DNA from: Costus lasius
Taxonomy: Eukaryota > Streptophyta > Magnoliopsida > Zingiberales > Costaceae
Assembly (NCBI GenBank): GCA_027563935.2
Contig: CM050449.1
Location: forward strand, 92,845,676 to 92,909,675
Direction of reading: 5' to 3'
DNA length: 64,000 nt
The translations under genes and the position numbers were made by a program. Below the pieces are notes generated by a model. The model had not been told where the DNA came from and searched no databases. It saw only the letters and a list, made by a program, of their open reading frames with translations. Numbering within the stretch: position 1 is the stretch's first letter; every line of letters begins with the position of its first letter. Positions 41,458 through 53,840 of the stretch are shown here, piece after piece.

Positions 41458-42950
41458 TGTAATACTCTAGAACAAAAAAAAATGTCTTACATGTTTTTGA
41501 CAAAAACAAGATATGAGATTGTAGCATGCAAACTTGTAGTGCTATTATTCTAATGGTACTTGTGAATTTGTGGGTCTTGAATACTAAAGGATGAAAACCT
41601 AAAGGAAATGAGTAATCTTATGGAATAAATAAGATGAAAATGAGAAAGAAGAAAACAAAAAAATAATGGGTAAAGTTCACCTACAATTGTTGACCATGCC
41701 TATGCCACCTCATGTCATTTGATTCATCTTAAGCCTACACCTCATGCTCCTTAAGCCTACACCTCATGCTATAGGATTAACTAGAGAGAAATGTAGAAAA
41801 AAAAGTAAAAGGTAGCTTGATTCTTCGTGCATGACCTAAAGGGAAGAATAGCTAAGGAAAGGGAAGAAGAAGAAAGGGAGAAAACTCAAGTGAAGAGTGA
41901 ATTGTGGTTTCTTAGGCAAGTTCTTCTTCTTTCTTTGTATTATTTTGCCTATTGATTCCAATGGATGAGAGCTTATCTTTTATTTCCTTTATGAATTTAA
42001 TTTGTTTCTGATATTTACGATTTTGGTAAATTCGGCCCTTGGAAGAATGAGCTATGCTATGTTACACAACAAGGAATCCTTATGTGCAGTAAACCTGACC
42101 TTTACCCATTCAACTTATCATAACTTTTGATTCCCGGGCCCAAATCTCGTGAAATCAGATTATTTGTAAAGAGAACTCAAACATCTTTCATTTGAGTCAG
42201 ATATTGAGTACTTTGGAACAGATTATCGAGTGTGTAACATCAGTTCAAGCCGATCCAGTAAATTTATTTGTACAGTTTGGACCTTTATCTAGTGAGTGCT
42301 ATATGTCCAAGTTATGTGATGGTAACGATACCAAATTTTTAGTTTTATATCAAGTACGCTTCATAAACTACTCCTAGAGCCTTTATTTGCATGATTTGGA
42401 TACGAAATGAAATTATGCTCGAATTTACACTTAAACCATAAAAATCTGGAAATCTCATTATCCTGATTTTGACCTATTTCTATTTCATAGGTCATAACTT
42501 ATTGTGTTGAGCTCCATTTTAAGTAAAACTTGTTTTCTCAGAAACTAGATTCAAAATCCTTTGTTTTGACGTCAATATCATATCAAATGGTATCATATGA
42601 AGAACTTGATGTCCATGGTAAACAAGCTCCAGATTTTGGATTTTGGGTTACTTGACCCTACACTATGTACCAAATGGTCTTTTATTTGCACTCTATGGAT
42701 AGATATGTCTCTTCCATTTGGCTTCCATTTGGAATTGAATATATCAGCACTTGTCGCTTATATGAACTTTATGATTCACCTCTTTGAGGGCTGATACATA
42801 TCAAGAAGCCCATTTCGTATGTTCTATTTTGTCATGTATCTCATGTATGAACTTTAAGGTTCACATGTTTGAGGGTTTGATACATATATCAATAAACCCA
42901 TTTTTTGTATGTTTCCATTTATTAATGTATGAATGCTAGTGGGAATAACA
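41458..42950 (+). repeat. chromovirus E 3' LTR
   Basis: Starts TGTAATACTC; the end is placed at GGGAATAACA (42950), before FAR1-like coding begins near 43005, and is tentative. Contains TTAAGCCTACACCTCATGCT twice (about 41728-41770) and an ~85-bp tandem duplication (about 42760-42930) built on TATGAACTTTA..., TTTGAGGG.., GATACATAT and CCCATTT. No coding. Confidence 0.65.
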
Positions 42951-43004
42951 TTATGAGCCCGAAAGGGAAAAGACTATGAGCCTAGAAATGGGAAGAGATT
43001 GATA

Positions 43005-44965
43005 GGAGAACTAGTTTTAGTATTAAGAAATATAGCATTGAGTGGAGAAAAGATGGATCATTAAGGTTTAAAAGTTTTGTTTTAAGCAATCAAGGGGCTC
43101 GACAAAAACATCGTACACATGTCATGAAGAACCCTCAACCTAATTATAGAACTAATTATAAGGCTCATGTTGAAATTAGGATTGATTACAATAATATATG
43201 GAAGTTATGTCATTTAGAACTTCAACACAACCATGAATTGACAAGTCCGAATAAAGCTCATATGAGTCGATCACATAGAAGGATCCAACCATATCAATGT
43301 GACATAATAAACCAAATGACTCAATCCGATATAAAGTCAACATATATATATTTAACTTTTTTTCAAGATGCAGTAACAAATTCTCAAGTTGTTGGATTTA
43401 TTAGAAGTGATAGTAATAATTATATTAGTAGACAAAGAAAAGAAATGTTAGAAGCAAGAGAAACACAAGGACTTCTTCTATATTTGAAGAATAGACAAAT
43501 TTCATATCCTACATTTTGTTATGTTATTCAAATGCATGAGACAGGGGAAGTTGCTAATTTTTTTTGGGTAGATGGTAAGACAATTATTGATTATGCATAT
43601 TTGGGCGATGTTGTTTCATTTGACACAACATTTCAAATCAACAACTATGAAAAGCCATTTGCTCATATTCTTCAAATAAATAATCATAAGCAGACAATTT
43701 TGTTTGGGGCTACTTTAATCTATGATGAAAGTACAGATTCCTTCATTTGGTTGTTGGAGACATTTTATCTATGATGTTAGGAAAGCAATCAGTGATAATC
43801 TTCACAGACCAATCAACAGCCATGTCCAAAGTAATTAAACAAGTTTTCCCAACTACAAGCCATCGATTGTGTTTATGACACCTGTTTATGAATGCTCCTA
43901 CCAACTTGAGCCATTTGATTCATAATACACTAGATATATTGAAAGATGTGAAAGCTTGTGTAAATGAACAGAGTAGTGTAGCCAAGTTTGAGAGCTTGTG
44001 GGAAGAGTTGATGAATAAATATAACCAACATGACAATGGCTAGATTCATAATTTTTATATAATCCGTGAAAAATGGGCATCAGTGTATCATGTGGACTCA
44101 TTTTATGCTGACATCATTGTCACTCAAAGAAGTGAGAGTATGAATTGTCAGTTCAAGAAATTTTTTAAGAAAAAAATTAACAATGTGGGAATTCTTGGAA
44201 TAGTATGACAAAGCTGTTAATTATTTTTATGAGAAAGAAATTTATAAAGATTTTTGGTCTAGGAACAACACTCCACTTGAGGAGATAGATAATGATTCAA
44301 TGATAAAAGAATCAGTTGTAGGCTATACTAGGGTTATTTATATAAACTTTATCTAATAATTTAGGAAACAATTAACATTCTCGTGTGAACAAGGCAGCTG
44401 TGATGAAATAGAGCAAAAATATAAATGATCATCTAGACACTATGTTCTTTCTTATTATATTTCATTTAATTCTAGTACATTGACAGTGGATTGCTTGTGT
44501 AAAATATTTCAATGTGTAGGGATTTTGTGTTCAAATGTTGTAAGGGCGTTGACAACTAACATTGTTATGGATTTCCCTACACATTATGTGTTGAAGAGAT
44601 GGACCAAATATGCCAAAGGTGGCATTAGTTCCAACATTAGTGGGCCGATGAAGGATTCAAATGAGAAAAAAATGTCCAATCATTGTATAGACGTATTTGC
44701 CAAAAATAATATGCACTATCAACTAAAAGAATGAATTGTTGTATAGGCCTTATAATGTTGGAAGAAGCTATTAACAATCTTACAACTATGGTGGAGCATG
44801 TAGACAAAGAGCTAAATGTTAAAATTAGGCCCCCTCCTAGTAAGAAAGGACCCAAGGAGAAAAAAATATGCTTGAAAGAAAATCTAAAAAATCTCAAGAA
44901 TCTAAATGGCAAAATTGTTCAGTTGATCTTGAAAACTTCATTAATGTGGTGGTTTAGTTATAGAT
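43005..44965 (+). pseudogene. FAR1/MULE-type transposase relic
   Basis: Domains in order: FAR1 DNA-binding domain (SFSIKKYSIEWRKDG...HNHELTSP, about 43010-43255); MULE transposase core VANFFWVDGKTIIDYAYLGDVVSFDTTF and HKQTILFGATLIYDESTDSFIWLLETF with catalytic-type Asp residues; after a one-base shift near 43770, IIFTDQSTAMSKVI, a TGA replacing Trp near 43876, WASVYHVDSFYADIIVTQRSESMN; SWIM zinc finger VDCLCKIFQCVGILCSNV and YVLKRWTKYAK near 44486-44610. FAR1-related proteins and mudrA transposases share this layout. In a host FAR1 gene it would be a nuclear transcription factor; the context favours a transposon. Several more stops; dead. Confidence 0.88.
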
Positions 44966-44975
44966 AGTTGATTAT

Positions 44976-46262
44976 TGATGCGTTGCATTTACATCATGTT
45001 TTTGCCTCTGTTTAATACGATATTTGGACTTAATTTCATGATTTTCTACCAAATTTTAGTGTTTTGACTTCACTTGGTATGGAATCTTCACTTTTCTTAG
45101 TTTTTTTTGTGAAAATGCAAGTAAAATGGCATAAAATTGATGGATTTTATGAGTTTTGAAGCCATAGCATGATTCCCGAGGAAATTATGAGGTCACCCGT
45201 CAAATTTGGGACGAAAACAGTGAAATATGCGATTTTGCACGGCCTTGGCCGTGAGTTTCGCATTCAAAGGGTGAAAACGCGGCTAAGTTAAAAAGTTCAC
45301 AGAAACTTTCATGGATCCTTCAACGACCGTGAATCTTTCTATGTACACATAACTTTATTCACAAAAACATTTACGGCCTCAGCCGTAAACTATTTACGGG
45401 CTGTGAGTTTTTCTGCCCTTTCGAGTTTTTCACTCGATTCGACTCCAAATCGAACCAGAATTGAACCAAACTCTCCTAAATTCTTCCTTGATGGGTTCCG
45501 AACTGATTAAACTATAAAAGGAGAGATTTTTAGAGGGCTAAAGGGACTTTTATGCACGAACACAATCAGAGGCAGTGGCTAGGGCGAAAACTCAGTTCCA
45601 GGGCAAAATTATGGTGAAAGATCACGCAAATGAGGGATTTGGACGCTTCTTCATCATATCCAGATCAAGGGGAAGAGTTTTTATTACTATCCTAGTATCT
45701 TTTTGCATCAATTTTGAGAGATCATGTTGAGTTCACCGATATACATGCTGTTTTCTTCAAACATGTTCGCTTAAACCTATTTTCGGGATTAGGGATATAG
45801 CCTGCTAGCAATTATGAATTAAAACTTATATTTTTATTCTTTAAGCATGATTATTATAGCATTGATTTGAATAGAATTGAGTTTATTTCGTAATCTACTA
45901 TGGCCAAGTATAATTGCGTTTAAGGCATTGTAAGAAGGACTAGGAGGTGAATCGCAACGTCAGGATTATTGTATTCAAACCTACGAATCTAATCACGGGA
46001 GTAGTTTGGATTCATTTGAAGGATTAGCATGGTTTTTCATAGAACTTAATGAGCTTAGTTACATTAATTGTCATGAGAGTAGCGAATTAGTATAACTAAG
46101 TACCGGATTATGCTTCAGGAAAAGGTAATCTATACTTTAGGAAAAACCCCTTTCATGACTATAATTCTCTGTTTAAGGAATTATCTTTATTGCGTTCATA
46201 ATTGTCAGTGTGGTGAAACCCGAGTCCCGACTTTCTAAACCTGATTTTTCCTAGATCGTCAC
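44976..46262 (+). repeat. solo Ty3 LTR, 5' part (split by element F)
   Basis: Starts TGATGCGTTGCATTTACATC, very like the LTR at 32278. A palindrome block starts at 45238, 262 bp in (CACGGCCTTGGCCGTGAG, TTTACGGCCTCAGCCGTAAA at about 45370). TATAAAAG at 45513-45520, 537 bp in. Includes GGACTAGGAGGTGAATCGCAACG and GGGAGTAG motifs shared with the 32278 LTR. Left target duplication ATTAT (44971-44975); the LTR continues after element F at 59331. Confidence 0.9.
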
Positions 46263-48252
46263 TATTGACACAGATTTATATAGGGTTTTACATGTCATTT
46301 TACCTTTGAAATCATTCCCATTTCACAATTTTAAGTATCATAATTGCCTTTATTTGGATACATCTATGGAATCTACACATGTTTTGGTATTTTCACGTTT
46401 TCAAGTCAAAATGACCACAAAGAGGGTAGATTCTGACACTTCTGTGGTAGAGGAGCTCATCCTAACTCAAGATAATCCTAACCAGAATTTTTTGAATTCA
46501 TTGAAGCCTTTGTTGGAAGTCACGATCGGGTCCCGATCAGAATCATGCCCGTGATCGCCACTATGCCTGAAGCTGAAACTGATAAATCACAACCGGGTCA
46601 CGACAAAATTCACGCCCGAGATCGCGAACCCGCCAGTTTTGAAACCGTGATTTTAACTCAAATCCCTATAACCTAACCCTAGGGGGAAGCTTGGGGACAG
46701 CCAAGTCTTTTTCCCCCCGTTGACAAAGGAGCATGGAGCAGCCTTTTGGAGGCGAAATCATCATTTCGTGAAGAAAGTTGGCTGGCAGCAATTTTGTAGG
46801 GCATGGAAGGAGGCTGGCATAGGGTATTTCGGTGCAACAATGGCTGCGGCAGCAGCACTTTGGCAGAGCATGGGGAACAGAAGAGAGCCCAGGAAGAGGA
46901 AATAAAAAGCCTTAGCAAAGAAGAAGAAGGGCTTCGCACGAGGGATTTTTCACGGGGAGTGAGGGCGAGACTTGAGGAAAAGAGGAAAAGGGGATGCTGC
47001 GCAACCTGTGTTCATTGAAGATACTAATCTGTGTAAGCATCCGGGAGATAAATTTGTAAGGGAAATCTTAGAGTTACGTTCAATTTGCTACTCTTATTGT
47101 ATAATCTTTGTAAGATACCGCATGATTTCACCTTTATCTTGTGATTCCTGTAAAAACCTGCCTATGTGCGCATTGTTGAAGACTTTTATTTGCAATTTCA
47201 TGATAAAAATGATAGGCTAAACTTACTACATTAGGATGTGGGAGTAGCCCTTTGACAATTTATTAGCTTAGTAGTCTTGCTCCAAGAACCAATATCTCAG
47301 CTCGATCTTATGCGCACGCCTTGCCTGTGTCATTCGAAAGAATGCGCTTGAGCCTTTCCCGCCTTAGTCGAGGTTCGTAAATCAGAGAATCACGGGGAAA
47401 CGCACTGATTGTCTATACTCGACTAAGGCATCATTAGGGTCCTAGACATGTCGGGGAGACTAAAAATCCGACTGTGCGTCGGAAGCATTTGGCCAAGAGC
47501 TTATCAAATTCTTTGCATGCTATGCCTACGTTGCCCAAAAGGGAATGTTTGAGCCTTTTAGTTTCTCGTGTGGGGTTCGTAAATCAAGGGCTAGGGAAAA
47601 TCCACTTAACGCGAACTGCACTCTCCTTGTGTTAGCTTCTAGATCCTAGCGCACCTAGCTACGCGAAAGCATGTCAGTACGTTGGATTGCTTAGGAACGC
47701 TATGCCTGCATTGCCTGAGAGGGTGTACTTGAGCTAGAGGTTACACAGGAGAGGTTTTTAAGACAAGAATTCTTGAGGAGGATCTCTTTTGTTAAACCTG
47801 TACCCTCCTTGAAGGTATTAGGACCTTAGACGCGTCAGGAAGACGACCAGTCCGATTGAAAGTCAGAACCCTACGAGTTTGACTAGTAGCCGAGTCTGTG
47901 GGAGCAGACGTGGTTATTGGAGGGAGCAACCTACATGAAGGAAGCTGAGTCCCCTGAACTTTTTAGGATAACGATAATAGAGCTTGACTATGCAGCTGTA
48001 AAGAGTCAAAGTGGTGAACCCATATCCTGATGCATCTTCCCATTAGAATTCCCTCGTGCAAATTCCTCTGTTTACGTTCTTGAGCATTTAATTAGTTTAA
48101 CACTTCAAACTTCACCAATTTCGTTATCGTCTAGATAGCAAATTCGAGATCTGTCAGTACTTGCCCATTAGTCCCTGTGGGATCGATATTTTACTACTTC
48201 GATAGACCCGTGCACTTGCGGGAAGCCTAACAAGCATCTTTTGGGCCTATCA
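46263..48252 (+). repeat. element F 5' LTR
   Basis: Starts TATTGACACAGATTT and ends TTTTGGGCCTATCA. A palindrome block begins at 46521 (CACGATCGGGTCCCGATC, GCCCGTGATCGC, CACGCCCGAGATCGCG), 258 bp in. R/U5 holds three diverged ~200-bp repeats starting near 47308, 47518 and 47699 (TATGC..ACG..TTGCC, TGAGCCTTT, GGTTCGTAAATCA motifs). Ends with the conserved CCCGTGCACTTGCGGG box plus an extra ~30 bp. Confidence 0.95.
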
Positions 48253-48258
48253 AGTTTT

Positions 48259-48276
48259 TGGCGCCGTTGCCGGGGA
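48259..48276 (+). other. element F primer binding site
   Basis: TGGCGCCGTTGCCGGGGA, six bases after the LTR, is the tRNA-Asp-type primer site of Athila/Tat elements. Confidence 0.93.
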
Positions 48277-48417
48277 CTAATTTTTACAATATTGATAAGA
48301 TTTAGAAATTACTAGACTAGACATTTTTAGCTTAAACCTATATTAGTATATTTTCTTCTATTTCATCTTATACCTTTCTTGATTTAACGAGTTATTTGCT
48401 TGATTAGATTTTAGTTT

Positions 48418-50108
48418 ATGCATAGAACTCACCAACCGAAACCTACATTACCATTTGATTCGGAAATCGAAAGAACATTCCGGCGTCGTAAGAGATTTCA
48501 AAAGCTTCAACTGGTAAAGGATTATACACTGCAAGCATGGACGGTAACAAGTCACTCCGATACTTTGCCGCGCCGAATGTCCAAAAACTGCATTCTAGCA
48601 TCACACATCCACCAATAGAGGCGAATAACTTTGAGATAAGATTGTCTCTTCTTTCAATGTTACAACAAAACCTGTTTGGTGGATCACCGACTGAGGATCC
48701 GAATATGCATTTATCTGTTTTTCTCAAATATTGTGACACTATTAAAATGAATGGTGTAACCACTGATGCCCTGCGACTACGGCTTTTTCCTTTTTCACTT
48801 AGAGACAGGGCACGAGCATGGCTACATTATTTACCATCTGGATCAATCACTTTGTGGGAGCAACTCTCACATGCCTTCCTTGCAAAATATTTTCCTCCAA
48901 GCAAAACCGCGCAACTGAGAAACCAGATTACCAATTTCTCTCAAAAAGAAGGTGAATCATTGTATGAGGCGTGGGATCGCTTTAAGGAATTACAACGAAT
49001 GTGTCCTCACCACAGCCTCAAGAAATGGGTACTGGTACATACATTTTACAATGGCTTGCTTTATAACACTCGTCTTACAGTTGATGCAGCCACTGGAGGA
49101 GCTTTGATGAACAAGGCAATTGATGATGCATACAATCTGATCGAGGAGATGGCGTTAAATCATCACCAATGGTCAAGCGAAAAAGGTACTTCGTCACGAC
49201 AAGCTGGTAAGTATGAACTTGAAGCTCTTACTTCTCTAGCTGCAAAAGTGGACTCGTTATCTTACAAGCTTGATTCCATGAACATGCGTCTTGCTATTTA
49301 TAACCCTGCTATGTGCGAAGTATGTGGAATAGAGGGTCATCACTTTGATACTTGTCAGTTAGGAATCTTGACATCTCAAGACCCCCCCCCCCCCCCACCT
49401 GCGCTGGTGAATGCTGTGGGTGACTTTAATGCGAGACCCCCAAGTAATCCCTATTCAAACACCTACAACCCTGGGTGGAGGAACCATCCTAATTTTTCCT
49501 ATAGAAATAACAACTCAGCTCAACTGTCAAACTATAGGCAACCTCCTGGATTTCATTCATCCAACACCGGGTACCAACCTAAACAATTTGACCAACCCCC
49601 ACAACCAAATACCAACACAATACCACAAGCGCAAATTTTAGAGTCACGCTTTGACAGCTTTGTGTCAACGAAAACCAAGGCCATAGACAACATCTTAGAA
49701 GCAATCAAAGGCTTAACCACACACCAAAAGATACTAGAGAACCAAATAGCCCAGCAGGCTAGTACATCTACTAGACCGCCGGGCAGATTGCCTGGATTGC
49801 CTAAAACAAATCCTAGGGAACATTGCAATGCCATTACCACATGTAGTGGCAAGCAACTTGAGGAACCGGAAATGCCTAAGGATGACCATTGTGAGAATGA
49901 AGCCAAAACTCCTGAGTTTGAGGAACCCACTGTCTTTAAACCACAGATGAAAGAGAGTGAACCTGTCTATGTGCCACCACTACCTTATAAACCGTCTGTT
50001 CCATTTCCCCAGAGGTTGGGAAAAGCAAAAATTGATCAGCAATTTGGTAAATTCTTGGAAGTTTTAAAGAAACTATATATCAACATACCATTTACCGATG
50101 CTCTATGA
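48418..50108 (+). pseudogene. gag: element F: gag
   Basis: The real start is ATG at 48418 (MHRTHQPKPTLPFDSEIERTF), which corresponds to the gag start of the nested relative at 16304; a frameshift near 48520 moves reading into the long frame from 48537. Core motifs: NNFEIRLSLLSMLQQNLFGG, LRLRLFPFSLRDRARAWL, FLAKYFPPSKTAQLRNQI, YEAWDRFKELQRMCPHH and DAATGGALMNKAIDDAYNL. A CCHC-type knuckle CEVCGIEGHHFDTC is near 49315-49356, followed by a 15-base C run (49382-49396) coding for prolines. The C-terminal part has NPREHCNAITTCSGKQ and proline-rich text. An in-frame TGA at 50106-50108 lies between gag and protease, where the relative has a sense codon. Confidence 0.92.
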
Positions 50109-50741
50109 CAAATGTCATCTTATGCTAAGTTTTTGAAGGAAATCTTATCTAATAAAAGAAGAATGGAAGAACATGACACAGTAGTGTTAACTGAAGAATG
50201 CAGCGCAATCATCCAAAATAAGTTGCCACCGAAACTGAAAGATCTAGGCAGCTTTACCATCCGATGTTTAATCGGAAACACACCTTTTGACCTGGCTTTA
50301 TGCGACCTCGGTGCTAGTGTGAGTCTGATGTCACTGTCTCTTTGCAAGAAACTGGATATCGGAGATCTAAAGCCGATAAATATTTCTTTGCAATTGGTCG
50401 ACCATTCTGTATGACATCCGGTAGGAATTCTAGAGGACGTGCCAATAAAGGTCGGTAAATTTTACATTCCAGCCAATTTTATCGTACTTGAGATGGAAGA
50501 AGACTCCAAGCTTCCTATAATACTGGGCAAACCATTTTTGGCAACTGCCAGTGCTATAATCGACGTTAAAAATGGGAAGTTGACACTACACATAGGTGAG
50601 AAAATGGTAGAGTTTGATATAACCAAAAGCCTAAAGAAACCTCTCTTTGCAGATTCTTGCTTTAGCGTCGGAGTCGCCAACAATGTGCTCAATCCATCCC
50701 ATTTCCCTTAGAAAGATATCAACCCACTCGAGGCGTGCCTA
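50109..50741 (+). pseudogene. element F: protease
   Basis: Same frame as gag. MSSYAKFLKEILSNKRRMEE, PPKLKDLGSFTIRC and DLALCDLGASVSLMSL carry the aspartic protease signature; then a TGA near 50412 (expected Arg or similar), VGILEDVPIKVGKFYIPANFIVLEME and IILGKPFLATASAIIDV. A TAG at 50709-50711 ends this stretch, with RT following in the same frame. Only point nonsense changes, no frameshift. Confidence 0.88.
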
Positions 50742-52605
50742 ATGAATGAATATGACGATGAGCAGGAGGAGGAAGTACATGCTTATGCAAATATTCTTGA
50801 CACAACCACCGAAACTGAGTCAGATACAGAAGAACTTGAAAAGTTACAAGCACCGAAACCCGAGGTTTGTGAACAGATGAATCTAGAACTCAAATCCTTA
50901 CCAAGCAATCTCAGGTATGAATTCTTAGGAGAAAATTCTACTTACCCCGTTATTGTAGCTGCCCATCTCAATTCGGAGCAAACAAGCCTTCTCCTTGATA
51001 AGCTTCAAAAGCATAAGAAGGTAATTGGCTACACTTTGGAAGATATAAAAGGTATTAACCCTTCTTTATGTATGCACAAGATACATCTCGAAGAAGGCAG
51101 TGCCCCATCTATCGAATACCAAAGACGATTCAACCCGAATTTAAAGGAGGTAGTAAAGAAAGAAATTCTGAAACTATTAGATGCTAGGGTTATTTGCCCT
51201 ATTTCGGACAGCCAATGGGTAAGTCCGATACATGTGGTTCCAAAGAAAGGAGGGGTAACGATAGTTAAGAACGAAGATAACGAATTGATCTCGCAAAGAA
51301 CCATTACCGGGTAGTGCATGTGCATCGACTACCGGAAATTGAACAAAGCCACCCGCAAGGATCACTTTCCTCTTCCCTTTATTGATCAAATGCTTGAAAG
51401 ATTGGCCACTAACTCTTATATTTGTTTCTTGGATGGGTACTCTGGATTTTTCCAAATATCGATACATCCCGATGACCAGGAGAAAACCACATTCACGTGT
51501 CCCTTTGGCACGTTCGCGTACCGGCGAATGCCGTTTGGTCTATGTAACACGCCAGCTACATTCCAGCATTGCATGATGGCGATCTTTTCCAATCTAATTG
51601 AAGATATTATGGATGTTTTTTATGGATGACTTTTCGGTATACGGGTCTAGTTTCAATTCTTGTTTATCTAATCTGACACGTGTTTTGCAGCGTTGCGAAG
51701 AGATGAACTTAGTGCTTAATTGGGAGAAATGTCATTTTATAGTAAAAGAAGGAATCGTTCTTGGTCATTTGATATCGGAGTGTGGTATCGAAGTTGACAA
51801 AGCAAAAATCGATGTGATAAAAAGAATGCCACCTCCAAACTCCGTCAAAGGAATAAGAAGTTTCCTAGGACATGCGGGCTTTTATAGGAATTTCATTGAA
51901 AATTTTTCTAAAATTGCTAGGCCTTTGACATCTTTACTTGCTAAGGATATACCATTTGATTTTGACCAGAACTGCATGAATGCGTTTCAGCAGCTGAAGA
52001 ATGAGTTGATTTCTACCCCGATAATGCAACCTCCGGATTGGTCGCTACCGTTCGAAGTTATGTGCGATGCCAGCGACTATGCAGTAGGAGCTGTACTAGG
52101 GCAGTGGAAGGACAACATAATGCACACTATTTATTATACTAGCCGAACGCTTGATGGGACACAGAGCAACTACGCCACAATGGAAAAAGAACTCTTAGCT
52201 GTAGTTTTTGCGTTTGACAAGTTTCTATCATACTTAATTAACTCGCGTGTTATTATTTATATAGATCATGCAGCAATTCGGTATCTCATGACGAAGAAAG
52301 ACACGAAACTGCGACTGATTAGATGGATACTATTGTTGCAAGAATTCGATATTCAGATCAAAGATAAGAAAGGAACTGACAATTTAGTAGCGGACCATCT
52401 GTCCCGCTTGACAGCCACTCCTGAGAGTAATTCAAAAGACGAAATAGATGATGCATTCCTAGATGAGAACCTAGTAGCTGCCACTGATGTAGAGACACCC
52501 TGGTATGTCGATCTAGTGAATTTCTTGGCAGCCGGTATCATGCCTCCAAACCTTACACACCAACAACGAAAGAGATTCGTATCAATTGCTAAATACTATT
52601 ATTGA
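50742..52605 (+). pseudogene. pol: element F: reverse transcriptase and RNase H
   Basis: Motifs: HKIHLEEGSAPSIEYQRRFNP, SQWVSPIHVVPKKGG, a TAG at 51312-51314 (Trp likely), CIDYRKLNKATRKDHFPLPF, FLDGYSGFFQI, FGTFAYRRMPFGLCNTPATFQ, and the catalytic FMDD at 51619-51630. A one-base change in the T run just before it (about 51615) shifts the frame. Then [17 protein letters not shown] and [15 protein letters not shown]. RNase [41 protein letters not shown] and [13 protein letters not shown], all present. Ends with TGA at 52603-52605 where Trp is expected. Confidence 0.93.
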
Positions 52606-53784
52606 GATGAACCACTTTTGTTCAAACGTTGTGCCGATTGCATCGTTCGAAGATGCTTGCCAGAGGAAGAAGTTTCAGATGTCCTATTCCAATGTCATTC
52701 ATCACCTCATGGAGAGCACTGTAGTGGTAAGAAAACAGCATATAAGGTCCTCCAATGTGGATTATTTTGGCCAACCCTATTCAGAGATGCAAGGGACTAT
52801 GTACGGTCTTGTGATCGTTGCCAAAGGATGGGGGGAATATCACGAAGAGACGAGATGCCTCTCAATACCATTCTTGAGATCGAAATCTTTGATGTATGGG
52901 GTATCGACTTTATGGGTTCATTTCCACCCTCCTATGGTAACAGATTCATCTTAGTTGGAGTTGATTATGTTTCCAAATGGGTCGAAGCCTTGGCTGCACC
53001 AACAAACGATTCCAAGGTAGTTCTCAAATTTTCAAGAAATTGATATTCCCGTAATTTGGAACACCCTGCATTGTAATAAGAGATGGCGGATCTTTGAGTG
53101 AAGTTTTGAATCACTCCTCAAAAGATAAGAGTAACACACAAAGTGGCCACTACTTACCACCCTTAGACTAGCGGACAAGTTGAAATATCAAACTGAGAAA
53201 TAAAACACATTCTTGAAAAAACCGTATCGCACACACGCACAGATTGGTCACTCAAACTTGACGATGCTTTATGGGCATACCGTATAGCATTCAAAACTCC
53301 AATAGGTATGTCTCCATTCCAGTTAATATATAGTAAATCGTGCCATTTAGCGGTTGAAATTGAGCACAAAGCCTATTGGGCGATGCGACAACTGAACTTC
53401 GACGGAAAACAAGCTAGCAAAGCTAGAAAACTCCAGCTTAATGAGCTCAAGGAGTTTCAACAAGAAACTTATGAGAATGCCAGAATTTATAAAGAACGCA
53501 TCAAAAGATGGCACGACCAAAGAATTACAAGGAAGGAATTCCGCGAAGGCGATATGGTACTTTTGTTTAATTCAAGGATCAAGCTTTTTTCTGGAAAATT
53601 TCGAACTAAATGGACGGGACCATTTGAAGTACGAAGAGTCTACCCTCACGGTGTCGTGGACATTTTACGAGAGCAAACTAGCACATTCAAGGTCAATGGG
53701 CAAAGGCTTAAGCATTACTTCCCATGCGAGCCAACACCAGAAGGGACTGCACTGGTCCTCACGGACCCTCCTTCACTGGAATGA
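52606..53784 (+). pseudogene. pol: element F: integrase
   Basis: The zinc region includes [15 protein letters not shown] and CDRCQRMGG; core [11 protein letters not shown] (first Asp near 52905) and [14 protein letters not shown]. From about 53030 to 53230 reading changes frame and carries several stops, although VIRDGG (second Asp, with Arg for the usual Ser before it) and TSGQVEISN (Glu) remain visible. The C-terminal frame 53308-53784 is clean: [25 protein letters not shown] and [30 protein letters not shown]. No chromodomain, as expected for Athila. Confidence 0.9.
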
Positions 53785-53823
53785 CAGTGATTATGGTCAA
53801 GCTGACGGACCATTAAATCAGCA

Positions 53824-53840
53824 CTTCTTGGGAGGCAACC
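53824..53840 (+). other. conserved motif after integrase
   Basis: CTTCTTGGGAGGCAACC, identical to the minus-strand site 14119-14135 in the nested relative. Conservation outside coding sequence suggests an RNA or priming role; unknown. Confidence 0.82.

Larger units (their letters stand above)
38736..42950 (+). mobile_element. Ty3 chromovirus E, 5' truncated, with 3' LTR
   Basis: Begins abruptly inside RNase H (VADALSRKSS) and continues through integrase, chromodomain-like C-terminus, polypurine tract and a LTR starting TGTAATACTC, typical of Tekay/Del chromoviruses. All upstream parts (5' LTR, gag, protease, RT) are missing. It is interrupted by the insert at 39392-40555. Confidence 0.9.

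Noticed and set aside
46679..47220. Genes inside the element F LTR (frames repeated at 57729-58308)
   Set aside because: The repetition only reflects the two LTR copies; the frames differ between copies and have no recognisable domain.
50106..50108. Programmed stop-codon readthrough between gag and protease of element F
   Set aside because: The nested relative has a sense codon here, and the same frame carries several other stops, so simple decay explains the TGA.
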